Source of the DNA: Bacteroidota bacterium | Lineage (GTDB): Bacteria; Bacteroidota; Bacteroidia; Bacteroidales; B39-G9 | DNA: 13,827 bases | Direction: 5' to 3' | NCBI GenBank assembly: GCA_030592465.1 | Contig: JAUVJB010000054.1 | Span: 1-13,827, forward strand | Part shown: positions 1 to 7,287 of the stretch, one piece after another | Position numbering within the stretch: position 1 is the first letter of the stretch | Layout of the letters: each line of letters starts with the position of its first letter | Notes under the pieces: model-generated | The model's database searches: none | Told to the model about the DNA's origin: nothing | What the model saw: the letters and a program-made list of their open reading frames with translations, nothing else | Program-made: the position numbers and the translations under genes

Positions 1-2
1 AT

Positions 3-230
3 ACTGAAATTGAAAATAATATTTTATGGAATATCAAAAAAGTAAAAGGAAATAAATTAACAATCCGTGTTCATCCTTATATTGCTTCTCATTTAACTAA
101 AGGAATATTCTCAACTAGAGTTAAATGGTGTTTTATGTTTAAAAAAAGAATTAAAATTATTCCAATGTCTTCTTATTCTTATTTAGAATATCATTTTTTT
201 AATAAGAATACTGAAATCCCTGTATTATAA
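3..230 (+). CDS. rng: RNase E/G family ribonuclease, C-terminal end (partial)
   Basis: The first 75 codons of the window, open from the left edge and ending in TAA at 228-230, are the tail of a gene that begins outside it. The peptide has the features I associate with the C-terminal end of Bacteroidetes ribonuclease E/G: a VHPYIASHLTKGIFS segment, a Trp/Lys-rich stretch, then KIIPMSSYSYLEYHFFNK and a short acidic/hydrophobic end. RNase E/G family enzymes are endoribonucleases for rRNA maturation and mRNA decay. The catalytic DNase I-like domain and the S1 domain lie outside the window, so integrity cannot be judged. The call rests on recalled family resemblance of the tail only. The next gene is 181 nt downstream, with a strong hairpin between them. 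Confidence 0.7.
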   Translation, partial: TEIENNILWNIKKVKGNKLTIRVHPYIASHLTKGIFSTRVKWCFMFKKRIKIIPMSSYSYLEYHFFNKNTEIPVL

Positions 231-306
231 ATCATTACAATATTTTTTTATTTTCTAAAAAATTATTCGTACAATTTGTTTTATTTAAAATTCTATATAT
301 TTTTAT

Positions 307-314
307 TAAATTTG
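307..314 (+). promoter_or_regulatory. Possible -7 box (TAAATTTG) upstream of dsbD
   Basis: TAAATTTG fits the Bacteroidetes -7 consensus TAnnTTTG. The nearest upstream TTG (276-278) is 28 nt away, wider than the usual 19-21 nt, so support is weak. If used, transcription would start near 318 and the hairpin at 330-364 would lie in the dsbD leader. Confidence 0.25.
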
Positions 315-329
315 TAAAAATATTTGTAC

Positions 330-364
330 ACCGCTCTTTCGGATTTGCAATCCGAAAGAGCGGT
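330..364. repeat. Perfect 16-bp inverted repeat, possible terminator or dispersed palindrome
   Basis: The arm ACCGCTCTTTCGGATT (330-345) is followed by a 3-nt TGC loop and its exact reverse complement (349-364). It is far more G+C-rich than its surroundings. It could end rng transcription, but it is followed by AATAATATAAATG rather than a T run. A relative with the core GTTCTTTC.GATT lies at 7071-7099 in an unrelated spacer, so I read it as a member of a dispersed palindromic family that may also act as a terminator. Confidence 0.6.
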
Positions 365-411
365 AATAATATAAATGATTAAATATCAACTGAATACAAA
401 AATTTAAACAG

Positions 412-2412
412 ATGAAAAAATATTTTGTAACAATTTTGTTAATAGTCGTTACTGCTATTACGGTTAATTCTCAAATATTACAACCTGTTAAATGGAAATT
501 TTCAAGAAATAATATTGATGGAAAAAATTATGAATTAGTTTTTAGAGCTGCAATTGATAATGGTTGGCATTTATATTCAATCAATTTACCAAAGGGTAAT
601 ATTGCAGTACCAACGTCAATAAATTTTGAAAAATCAACTAACTTTAAACTTGATAGTTCTGTTATTGAAGTTACTAAACCAATTGTTGTGTTTGATAAAC
701 AATTAGGAGTACAAACTAAATATTTTAGTAATCAGGCAATATTTAGACAGAAAATTAAAGTTTTGACAGATAAACCATTTAAGGTTAAAGGCTATATCGA
801 ATTTATGAGTTGTGATAATAGTCAATGTCTGCCACCTGCCGAAGCTGATTTTGAATTTGATTTTAATAAAAATACACAAATAAAAAAAAAAGAAATTAAA
901 CCTGCATCAAAGGTTGAGTTTAAAGCAAAATCGCCAATAGACTTAACTAATAAATCATTATGGGTGTTTTTTCTGGTATCATTTTTAGCAGGATTGGCAG
1001 CTATTTTAACCCCATGTGTTTTTCCCATGATACCTATGACAGTTAGTTTTTTTATGCATGAAAATGAAAAAAAAAGAAAAGCAAAAACACAGGCATTATT
1101 TTTTGGTTTCTCAATTATTGCAATTTATACAATTATTGGAACATTAGTTGCTGTTACCTTAGGTGCAAATTTTGCCAATTGGCTTAGCACACATTGGTTG
1201 CCAAATATTTTATTTTTCTTAATATTTTTTGTCTTTGCAGCATCATTTTTTGGTATGTTTGAAATTACTTTGCCAAGTTGGGTTGTAAATAAATCTGACC
1301 AAAAAGCGGATAAAGGCGGTTACACAGGAGCATTTTTTATGGCGTTTACTTTAGTTCTCGTTTCATTTTCGTGCACAGGACCAATAGTAGGAGCCATTTT
1401 GGTTGCATCTGCCGGAGGACAGGTGCTTCAGCCAATAGTTGGTATGTTTGGTTTTTCATTAGCTTTTTCTTTACCATTTACATTATTTGCTATTTTCCCC
1501 TCATGGTTAAGCAGTTTGCCAAAATCGGGCGGATGGCTGAATTCCGTTAAAGTTGTTTTAGGTTTCATTGAATTAGCTCTTGGTTTAAAATTTTTAAGCA
1601 TAGCAGATCAAACTTATCACTGGGGAATACTTGATAGAGAAGTTTATCTTTCAATTTGGATAGTAATTTTTATTCTGATGGGTTTCTACTTATTAGGGAA
1701 AATAAAATTTGCACATGATAGTGATGTGCCGTTTGTTACTGTACCACGTCTTACATTAGCGATTATTACTTTTTCATTTGTTGTTTATCTAATACCCGGA
1801 ATGGTTGGAGCGCCTTTAAAAGGCTTGTCAGGATATTTACCACCGTTAAGTACTCATGATTTTGATTTACATGCTATTATACGTGAAAATTCAGGTGCAT
1901 ATTATACAGGAAAGAATAAAGAAACGTGTGAGAAACCTAAATATGCAGATTTTTTTCATATTGCTCATGGTTTAGAAGGGTATTTTGATTATGAACAAGG
2001 TCTGGCATGTGCAAAAGAAATGAATAAACCAATTTTTCTTGATTTTACAGGTCATGGATGTGTTAACTGCAGAGAAATGGAAGCTAATGTTTGGGCAGAC
2101 CACAGAGTATTGAAGCGTTTACGCGAAAATTTTGTTATTATTGCTTTATATGTAGATGATAAAACAAAATTACCAAAATCTGATTGGGTAACTTCATCTT
2201 TTGATGGTAAAATAAAAAAGACTATTGGTAAAAAATATGCTGACTTTCAAATCTCAAGGTTTCATGTAAATGCTCAGCCTTATTATGTTTTGTTAGATGA
2301 AAACGGTAATTTATTAGTGAATCCACGAGCTTATAACTTGGATGTTGATGGTTTTATTGACTTTTTAGACAGAGGGTTAAATGAGTTTAAAAAAAGTCAT
2401 AAAAATGATTAA
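412..2412 (+). CDS. dsbD: Thiol:disulfide interchange protein DsbD (Bacteroidetes type)
   Basis: DsbD passes electrons from cytoplasmic thioredoxin across the inner membrane to periplasmic thiol proteins. All three modules and their cysteine pairs are present in this 666-residue protein. Residues 1-20 are a signal peptide. Residues about 22-155 are the periplasmic DsbD-alpha-like domain with C134 and C139 (CDNSQC). Residues about 180-480 are the polytopic membrane domain with C202 in LTPCVFPMIP and C321 in SFSCTGP. Residues about 515-660 are a thioredoxin-like domain with the CVNC active site (550-553) in FTGHGCVNCREME. Length and order match full-length DsbD, so it looks functional. The ATG at 412 follows an A-rich leader without a Shine-Dalgarno sequence, as is usual in this phylum. 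It sits alone between two hairpins and is probably monocistronic. Substrates cannot be read from the window. Confidence 0.93.
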   Translation: MKKYFVTILLIVVTAITVNSQILQPVKWKFSRNNIDGKNYELVFRAAIDNGWHLYSINLPKGNIAVPTSINFEKSTNFKLDSSVIEVTKPIVVFDKQLGVQTKYFSNQAIFRQKIKVLTDKPFKVKGYIEFMSCDNSQCLPPAEADFEFDFNKNTQIKKKEIKPASKVEFKAKSPIDLTNKSLWVFFLVSFLAGLAAILTPCVFPMIPMTVSFFMHENEKKRKAKTQALFFGFSIIAIYTIIGTLVAVTLGANFANWLSTHWLPNILFFLIFFVFAASFFGMFEITLPSWVVNKSDQKADKGGYTGAFFMAFTLVLVSFSCTGPIVGAILVASAGGQVLQPIVGMFGFSLAFSLPFTLFAIFPSWLSSLPKSGGWLNSVKVVLGFIELALGLKFLSIADQTYHWGILDREVYLSIWIVIFILMGFYLLGKIKFAHDSDVPFVTVPRLTLAIITFSFVVYLIPGMVGAPLKGLSGYLPPLSTHDFDLHAIIRENSGAYYTGKNKETCEKPKYADFFHIAHGLEGYFDYEQGLACAKEMNKPIFLDFTGHGCVNCREMEANVWADHRVLKRLRENFVIIALYVDDKTKLPKSDWVTSSFDGKIKKTIGKKYADFQISRFHVNAQPYYVLLDENGNLLVNPRAYNLDVDGFIDFLDRGLNEFKKSHKND

Positions 2413-2447
2413 GTAATCAAAATAAATGTTATACAGCATTTTTTAAT

Positions 2448-2482
2448 ATGAGATATATCAAAAAAAAGATGATATATCTCAT
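2448..2482 (+). terminator. Stem-loop after dsbD, likely terminator
   Basis: ATGAGATATATCA (2448-2460) pairs perfectly with TGATATATCTCAT (2470-2482) across a 9-nt A-rich loop, 36 nt after the dsbD stop. GTTTTATTTAA follows. The 13-bp stem is A+T-rich and the T tract is interrupted, so it is not an ideal intrinsic terminator, but position and symmetry favour this reading. Confidence 0.5.
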
Positions 2483-2563
2483 GTTTTATTTAACTATCTT
2501 TTATAACTCTTCTATATCTTAAATACAAAAAAATATTTACTTTTAAGGCACAATAAATTGAAT

Positions 2564-5107
2564 ATGAATATAAAAAGATTAATAATATTTTTTTTGTTTA
2601 TGTCTCTGTTTTTTATGCTTAAAGCAGAGAAACAAAACGATTTATTTATAAAAGTAGATTCTTTAACTCAATCATATAATCTTAATAATAATTTTTATTT
2701 TTTTGAAGATAAAAGCTCTTCATTAACAATTGACAGTATAATTTCTCCTGATTTTCAATCTAATTTTAAAATTTGTGAGAAATCAAATTTGAATTTTGGT
2801 TATACAAATTCATCATTATGGTTTAGAATTAATATTAAAAATGTTAGTGATTATAATAAAAAATTATTATTGGAAATTGCAAACCCGAAAATTCAAGATA
2901 TTGATTTTTACGAGTTTAATAATACTTCATTAATTTGTCATATTAAAGCAGGTACTAATTATTCTTTTTATAAAAGGAAAGTTAAATGCGGAAGACCTGT
3001 TTTTATTCTTCACTTAAAGCCAAACAATACTTATTCTTATTTCATAAAAATTAAAAATAATCTTTCAACTCAAGTACCTGTATCACTTAAGACACAAGCT
3101 CAATTAAATGAAGAAAACAGCAAAAGTTTATTTTTAAACGGCATGTATTATGGTGTGATGTTTGTGCTGTTTATTTTTGCTTTAATTTTTTATTTATTTG
3201 GTAAAGATTTTTCATTTTTAACATTCTCAATTTATACTATTATTACTATTTTATTCCTTTTAAATTTAGATGGGTTATTGTTTCAATATTTATGGCAATC
3301 GGCTTGTTTGTGGAATGATTATTCATCTCTTTTTTTACAAGGTGCTGTGATTATTTTTATGGCTTTGTTTTCAAAGTCGATATTAAGTTCAAGCTCAAAA
3401 GTTATTAAAGGAAATTTATCATTTTACTTTGTTTTAATTTTAACATTAACAACATTATCGTTATCAATTTATCAGCCTTTTTTAAAATTTAGTACAAAGG
3501 CTATTGATATATTGTTAATAGTTGCACCAATTATTTGCTTAATAAATTATTTTAAAGTATTTAATAAAAAAAATGCACATTTTATATATTACATAATATT
3601 TTTTTCTTTATTTATTTTTATAGTTTCATTTGCTGTAATACATAATTTCGGATTAATAGGTAATAACTATTTCACAATAAATGCTTTAAAAATTGCTTTT
3701 TTTATTCATATATTATTGACATTCTTAATTAGCATTAATAAATATCTGAACTTAAATTTATTACCTTTTTACAATAATATTCGTAAAAACATATACGAAG
3801 AACTCGAAACACAAAACGAAGCGTTACAAACGCAAAACGAAGAGTTAGAAGCTCAAGAAGAAGAACTTTGCACACAACAAGAATTATTAAAAGCTAATAA
3901 TATTGAACTTGAGAAATTCAAATTAGCGGTTAGTAAGACTAATAATTTAATATATATATTTGATCCGCAAGGTGATTTGCTATGGTATAATGCATCGTTT
4001 AGTAGTTTATTGGAAAAACCGATTAAGGACTTTAAAGGTTCCAATAAAATTAATATTTGTGATATTAGTTATAATAAGAATATTAAAAAAATTTTAAGGA
4101 ATTGTGTTGAAAATAAAAAAAATATTACTTATGAAACAACCGCGAAAAAAAATGGCATTGAGTTATGTTATCAAACAACATTAACTCCTATTATTGGTGA
4201 TGACAATAACATAAAAAGTTTAATTGCTATTGATACTGATATTACAAAATTGAAAGAGTATGAGAAAGAGGTACAACAACAGAAACAAAATTTAGAGACA
4301 CAGAAAAATTTAGCAGTATATAGAAGAAATGCTATTGAAGCTCAAAAAAATGAGATTACTGACAGTCTTAATTATGCACAACGAATACAAGAAGCAATTT
4401 TTCCTAAAACTAAAAAATTATTTACAGTCTTTGATGGTTTTGTTATCTTACAACCTAAAGATATTGTTAGTGGTGATTTTTATTGGTATCACCACATTAA
4501 AGGGAAATATATTATTATTGGAGTTGATTGTACAGGACATGGTGTTCCCGGTGCTTTTATGTCAATTGTCGGGACTTATTTATTAAATGATATTGTTATA
4601 CATAATCAGGTTATTGATCCTGCAAAAATTCTTAAATTATTAAATAGAAAAGTTAAGATTGCATTAAAAGTTGAAGACCCTACGGTTTATACAAACGACG
4701 GCATGGACATTTCTGTTTGTGTTATTGATAAAGAAAACGACACTTTAGAATATGCAGGGGCTTTGCGTCCATTATATCTTTTTACCAGCAACAAGTTTAT
4801 TGAGGTAAAAGGTGATAAAATATCTATTACAAGTAATATTACTAATCAGGTTATTAGTTCATTTACTACTCACACGATTAAAATTAAAAAAGGAGATGTC
4901 TTTTATGTCTTTTCTGATGGTATAATTGATCAATTTGGTGGAGAGAACAATAAAAAATTCCTATCTAAAAGGTTTCAACAAGTTCTTAAAGATATCTATT
5001 TTATGGATATGAAAGAGCAAAAACAAATTATTATTGATAATTTTAATGAATGGAAAGGTAATAATGAGCAAGTAGATGATGTTTTTGTTTTAGGGGTTAG
5101 ATATTAG
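2564..5107 (+). CDS. Membrane sensor: 7TMR-DISM, PAS, SpoIIE/PP2C-type phosphatase
   Basis: An 847-residue receptor. A signal peptide (about 1-21) precedes a periplasmic 7TMR-DISM extracellular domain (about 25-185, with LNFGYTNSSLWFRINI). Seven membrane helices span about 192-395. A Glu/Gln-rich coiled coil (411-452), a PAS domain (about 453-565, ending in IDTDITKLKEYE) and a second coiled coil lead to a SpoIIE/PP2C phosphatase (about 620-847). The phosphatase keeps metal-binding acidic residues: D638 in SGDFYW, D655 in VDCTGHG, D785 in SDG and D838/D839 in QVDDVF. SpoIIE-type enzymes dephosphorylate Ser/Thr phosphoproteins, often anti-sigma-factor antagonists; the target here is unknown because no partner switch is nearby. 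There is no histidine kinase core. I chose ATG 2564; an in-frame TTG at 2558 would add two residues. The gene is convergent with the DUF4924 gene. Confidence 0.85.
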   Translation: MNIKRLIIFFLFMSLFFMLKAEKQNDLFIKVDSLTQSYNLNNNFYFFEDKSSSLTIDSIISPDFQSNFKICEKSNLNFGYTNSSLWFRINIKNVSDYNKKLLLEIANPKIQDIDFYEFNNTSLICHIKAGTNYSFYKRKVKCGRPVFILHLKPNNTYSYFIKIKNNLSTQVPVSLKTQAQLNEENSKSLFLNGMYYGVMFVLFIFALIFYLFGKDFSFLTFSIYTIITILFLLNLDGLLFQYLWQSACLWNDYSSLFLQGAVIIFMALFSKSILSSSSKVIKGNLSFYFVLILTLTTLSLSIYQPFLKFSTKAIDILLIVAPIICLINYFKVFNKKNAHFIYYIIFFSLFIFIVSFAVIHNFGLIGNNYFTINALKIAFFIHILLTFLISINKYLNLNLLPFYNNIRKNIYEELETQNEALQTQNEELEAQEEELCTQQELLKANNIELEKFKLAVSKTNNLIYIFDPQGDLLWYNASFSSLLEKPIKDFKGSNKINICDISYNKNIKKILRNCVENKKNITYETTAKKNGIELCYQTTLTPIIGDDNNIKSLIAIDTDITKLKEYEKEVQQQKQNLETQKNLAVYRRNAIEAQKNEITDSLNYAQRIQEAIFPKTKKLFTVFDGFVILQPKDIVSGDFYWYHHIKGKYIIIGVDCTGHGVPGAFMSIVGTYLLNDIVIHNQVIDPAKILKLLNRKVKIALKVEDPTVYTNDGMDISVCVIDKENDTLEYAGALRPLYLFTSNKFIEVKGDKISITSNITNQVISSFTTHTIKIKKGDVFYVFSDGIIDQFGGENNKKFLSKRFQQVLKDIYFMDMKEQKQIIIDNFNEWKGNNEQVDDVFVLGVRY

Positions 5108-5127
5108 TATAATTGTATCCTTTCAAA

Positions 5128-5223
5128 ATATACTTAAAACGGTTACTATTTTAACATTTGAAAACTATTGAAATTTATTTCCGCCATCTGGCGGAGTAAA
5201 GATTTAAACCGTTTGCAGTATAT
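5128..5223. terminator. Nested inverted repeats between two convergent genes
   Basis: The outer arms ATATACTTAAAACGGTT (5128-5144) and AACCGTTTGCAGTATAT (5207-5223) are complementary except for a 3-nt central mismatch. They enclose the palindrome TCCGCCATCTGGCGGA (5180-5195). The structure fills the 115-nt gap between two convergent genes and reaches the last codon of the downstream one, so it could end transcription from both sides. There is no T tract, so the terminator role is inferred; the inner palindrome belongs to a family repeated elsewhere in the window. Confidence 0.45.
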
Positions 5224-5771
5224 TAATATACCAATTCTAACTCACCTTTTTCAAATTTCTTATATTGTTGTGATAAATAAGCTAATAACCGGCTGAATGT
5301 TGATACGGCAGAACTTGTCTCGTCCGATATTTTTTCTTTTTTTAATCTTAATATTAATATTGCATATAAGACGTTTAAGCATATTTCAATATCGTTTATT
5401 GTTTTGTCATGTGATTTTTGCTTAAATTCATTAATATTACTTACTGCTTGCAAATAAAACTGTTGGTATTTGTTATGTTCATCTGATTTTAATAATGCAG
5501 AGTGAAATTTATGTAAATCAGTAATAATATTGTTAATAAATTGAAAATGACCTTTTTCTTTTATTCCTTCTTCAATCATCATTTGAATTAAACCAACATA
5601 CCAATTTTTTATCTCGGTTAGTGTATTTTTGTTTTGATTAAATTGTGTGATGATTTTTTTATCAATAATATCAATATCAAAGTTACATGCTCTTATTAAA
5701 TCTTCAATTTGCCACATGTATAAAATATATTCGGCAATGTTATTTTTCTTTTTTTCTTTAGCAATAATCAT
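5223..5771 (-). CDS. DUF4924 family protein
   Basis: A 182-residue protein with no signal peptide or membrane helix, so probably cytoplasmic and helical. The N-terminal MIIAKEKKKNNIAEYILYMWQIEDLIRA, the central WYVGLIQMM.EEGIKEKGH and the C-terminal EKGELELVY agree with what I recall of DUF4924, a Bacteroidetes-restricted family of about 180 residues and unknown function. Nothing seen suggests catalysis. It is the only minus-strand gene in its immediate surroundings and is convergent with the SpoIIE-type sensor. Its upstream spacer holds a CGTCATTGC-type repeat. No Shine-Dalgarno sequence precedes the ATG. Function is unknown and I assign none. Confidence 0.8.
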   Translation of the reverse strand: MIIAKEKKKNNIAEYILYMWQIEDLIRACNFDIDIIDKKIITQFNQNKNTLTEIKNWYVGLIQMMIEEGIKEKGHFQFINNIITDLHKFHSALLKSDEHNKYQQFYLQAVSNINEFKQKSHDKTINDIEICLNVLYAILILRLKKEKISDETSSAVSTFSRLLAYLSQQYKKFEKGELELVY

Positions 5772-6085
5772 TTTTGGGTTTAGTTAGTCCTTGCACGAAA
5801 GCTCAATATTTATCGTCATTGCGAGGAGGAACGACGAAGCAATCTTCTGATTTACAGATTGCTTTTCCGATGTTCAGGGATTCGTAATGATGAATAATAA
5901 TAAATGAGTTAGTTTTCGTGTAAACATTAGTTATAGATTTTTTAAATTATTAATCTCAAATGTCTTGATATACCAACTATTTTTTGAATATTGTCTATTA
6001 GATATTTAGGCGTTTATTAATAAAATTTTAGATACATCAGAAAAATGAAAATAAAGAGTTAGTAATTTAAATTAATATTTTTAAT
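5772..6085. other. Gene-free spacer with one repeat element
   Basis: This 314-nt spacer lies between two minus-strand genes. Apart from the inverted-repeat element at 5813-5893 it is A+T-rich with no credible ORF, and I found no match to the -7 consensus on the minus strand. The promoter of the DUF4924 gene must lie here but I cannot place it. Confidence 0.6.
5813..5893. repeat. CGTCATTGCGAGG-type palindromic intergenic element
   Basis: Outer arms TCGTCATTGCGA (5813-5824) and TTCGTAATGATGA (5881-5893) pair with two mismatches. An inner pair, AAGCAATCT (5837-5845) and AGATTGCTT (5856-5864), is perfect. The CGTCATTGCGAGGAGGAACGA core resembles short repeats common in spacers of many bacterial genomes. 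The fold is a long hairpin of about 80 nt. No coding potential. Confidence 0.7.
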
Positions 6086-6862
6086 TTACCAGCTGCCACC
6101 GGCACCGCCACCGCCAAAACTTCCGCCGCCAAAACCACCAAACCCGCCGCCAAAACTTCCGCTGCCTGATGAGAAATCGCCAAAGCTTCCACTATTTGAA
6201 CCAGACCCCATCATGCCGAGTAACATCCAGAAAGGAAGATTGTGTCCCATTGATTGGTGCTTGCCTGAACGACCAAAAATAACGAAAAAGATTACAATGA
6301 AAATAAATAGTATTGGCAGTCCTGTAGATTTTTTTCGTGTCGCTTTATTATATTGTGTAGCTGTAAATTCCCCTTTCGTTAGAGATATCAATGTTTTGGT
6401 GGCAGCGTCTAATCCTAAGTAATATTCGCTTTTTTTAAATAAAGGTATTATATCATGTTCAACAATTCGTTTTGCCGTAGCATCAGGAACAACACCTTCG
6501 AGACCATATCCCGGGGCAATAAATACCTCTCCGCGTTCTTGCCTTGTCTTAGGTTTAACAAGAATTACTATCCCGTTGTCAGAGCCTTTTTGTCCAACTC
6601 CCCATTTTTCACCAAGTCGAAATGAGTAATCAGCTTTATCACCGTTTAAGCTTTTTACTGTTACTATGGTTATTTGTGTTGAAGTTTCGTTATTGAATGT
6701 TACTAATTTATTCTCTAACGCTTGGTTTTCTCTATCAGTTAATATATTAGCAAAGTCATTAACTAATCGTGGTGGATTAGGTCTGTCAGGGATATCTTGT
6801 GCAAAACTGTTAAAGTTAAACAAGAATAAACCTATAAGTAAAATAATTTTTGATAGTTTCAT
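6086..6862 (-). CDS. TPM-domain (YgcG-like) membrane protein with Gly-rich tail
   Basis: A 258-residue protein. A signal peptide ends at SFA|Q (about 21/22). The TPM domain spans about 33-165 and shows NDFANILT (35-42), GEKWGVGQKGSDNGIVILV (84-102) and PGYGLEGVVPDATAKRI (117-133). One membrane helix follows (about 182-197), then a low-complexity tail rich in Gly and Ser ending GGGGAGGSW. The TPM fold is periplasmic here; plant and bacterial relatives have reported phosphatase or protein-repair roles, but the YgcG branch has no settled function. YgcG genes often sit beside lemA, which is not next to this one. The ATG at 6862 gives a clean signal peptide. The complete tail and length argue against truncation. 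Biochemical role unassigned. Confidence 0.85.
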   Translation of the reverse strand: MKLSKIILLIGLFLFNFNSFAQDIPDRPNPPRLVNDFANILTDRENQALENKLVTFNNETSTQITIVTVKSLNGDKADYSFRLGEKWGVGQKGSDNGIVILVKPKTRQERGEVFIAPGYGLEGVVPDATAKRIVEHDIIPLFKKSEYYLGLDAATKTLISLTKGEFTATQYNKATRKKSTGLPILFIFIVIFFVIFGRSGKHQSMGHNLPFWMLLGMMGSGSNSGSFGDFSSGSGSFGGGFGGFGGGSFGGGGAGGSW

Positions 6863-6902
6863 TTGTTTATGTTTTTTGTAGTTGGTTAATATTTAGTTAT
6901 TT

Positions 6903-6920
6903 ATCCCGAGTACTCGGGAT
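6903..6920. repeat. 18-bp perfect palindrome
   Basis: ATCCCGAGTACTCGGGAT is its own reverse complement. It lies about 40 nt upstream of the TPM gene start on the minus strand, so it could be a regulator site, but its G+C richness and repeat-dense setting make a dispersed palindrome equally likely. Confidence 0.6.
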
Positions 6921-6954
6921 TAGTCATTAATAGCCTGCCCCGTAGCGAAGTTTA

Positions 6955-6970
6955 TCCGTCAGCTGGCGGA
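6955..6970. repeat. Copy of 16-bp palindrome TCCGCCAGCTGGCGGA
   Basis: TCCGTCAGCTGGCGGA differs by one base from the palindromic consensus inferred from three copies in this window; the others are at 5180-5195 and 8220-8235. All three are in spacers. Confidence 0.6.
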
Positions 6971-6972
6971 AG

Positions 6973-7003
6973 GAACGACTGTACTGGGCGTATCAGGGTC
7001 ATT
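6973..7003. repeat. Diverged direct repeat, copy A
   Basis: This 31-nt stretch starting GAACGACTGTACTGGG and ending GGGTCATT aligns with 7108-7139 at about three quarters identity with one gap; most differences are transitions. Each copy directly follows a palindrome, which suggests a composite mobile repeat that inserted twice. Confidence 0.5.
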
Positions 7004-7070
7004 GATGATTATTTGGCTTTGCCGCCTGCTCTGTTCACCCCGTGAAATTGCGAAGCAATATTTTTACCTC

Positions 7071-7099
7071 GTTCTTTCAGATTTATAATCCGAAAGAAC
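7071..7099. repeat. CTTTC/GAAAG palindrome, relative of 330-364
   Basis: GTTCTTTC.GATT (7071-7083) pairs with AATC.GAAAGAAC (7087-7099) across a TAT loop with one A/C mismatch. Flanking CCTC (7067-7070) and GAGG (7102-7105) extend the stem past a 2-nt bulge. The core matches the perfect palindrome at 330-364. Confidence 0.6.
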
Positions 7100-7107
7100 A
7101 TGAGGAA

Positions 7108-7139
7108 GAACGTCCGTACCGAGGCATATTAGGATCATT
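7108..7139. repeat. Diverged direct repeat, copy B
   Basis: Second copy of the unit at 6973-7003, starting GAACGTCCGTACCGAG and ending AGGATCATT. It follows the palindrome at 7071-7099 directly. Confidence 0.5.
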
Positions 7140-7218
7140 ACTTTTTACTTTTATCTTTAATTATTCCTTTCCCGAAAAAATTGGAAAAAGTTATGTGTCC
7201 AAATTAAATCAAAAAATT

Positions 7219-7252
7219 TAAAATCTAAAATCTAAAATCTAAAATCTAAAAT
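7219..7252. repeat. Tandem heptamer array (TAAAATC)n
   Basis: Four perfect TAAAATC units and six bases of a fifth lie in tandem, 36 nt beyond the stop of the minus-strand SAM-hydrolase-family gene. Such arrays change length by slippage. A related-looking AAACCTTAAACTTTAAACC stretch forms the last codons of that gene. Confidence 0.8.
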
Positions 7253-7287
7253 ATAAATTGTCTTTAGTCATAGCCTGCCACGACACT

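Larger units (their letters stand above)
6863..7287. other. Repeat-filled 425-nt spacer
   Basis: No credible gene. From left to right it holds an 18-bp perfect palindrome, a TCCGTCAGCTGGCGGA copy, two diverged direct repeats of about 31 nt, an ATTGC-GAA-GCAAT hairpin (7047-7059), a CTTTC/GAAAG palindrome and a heptamer tandem array. G+C is clearly higher than in the flanking genes across about 6930-7130. It reads as a sink for small palindromic elements. Confidence 0.65.

Noticed and set aside
4329..4586. 85-codon plus-strand ORF inside the SpoIIE-type sensor gene
   Set aside because: Out-of-frame shadow of the phosphatase coding region; the main frame is intact and conserved there.
3853..5107. 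Histidine kinase output for the 7TM/PAS sensor
   Set aside because: No H-box, N-box or G-box; the C-terminal domain has SpoIIE/PP2C metal-binding aspartates instead.
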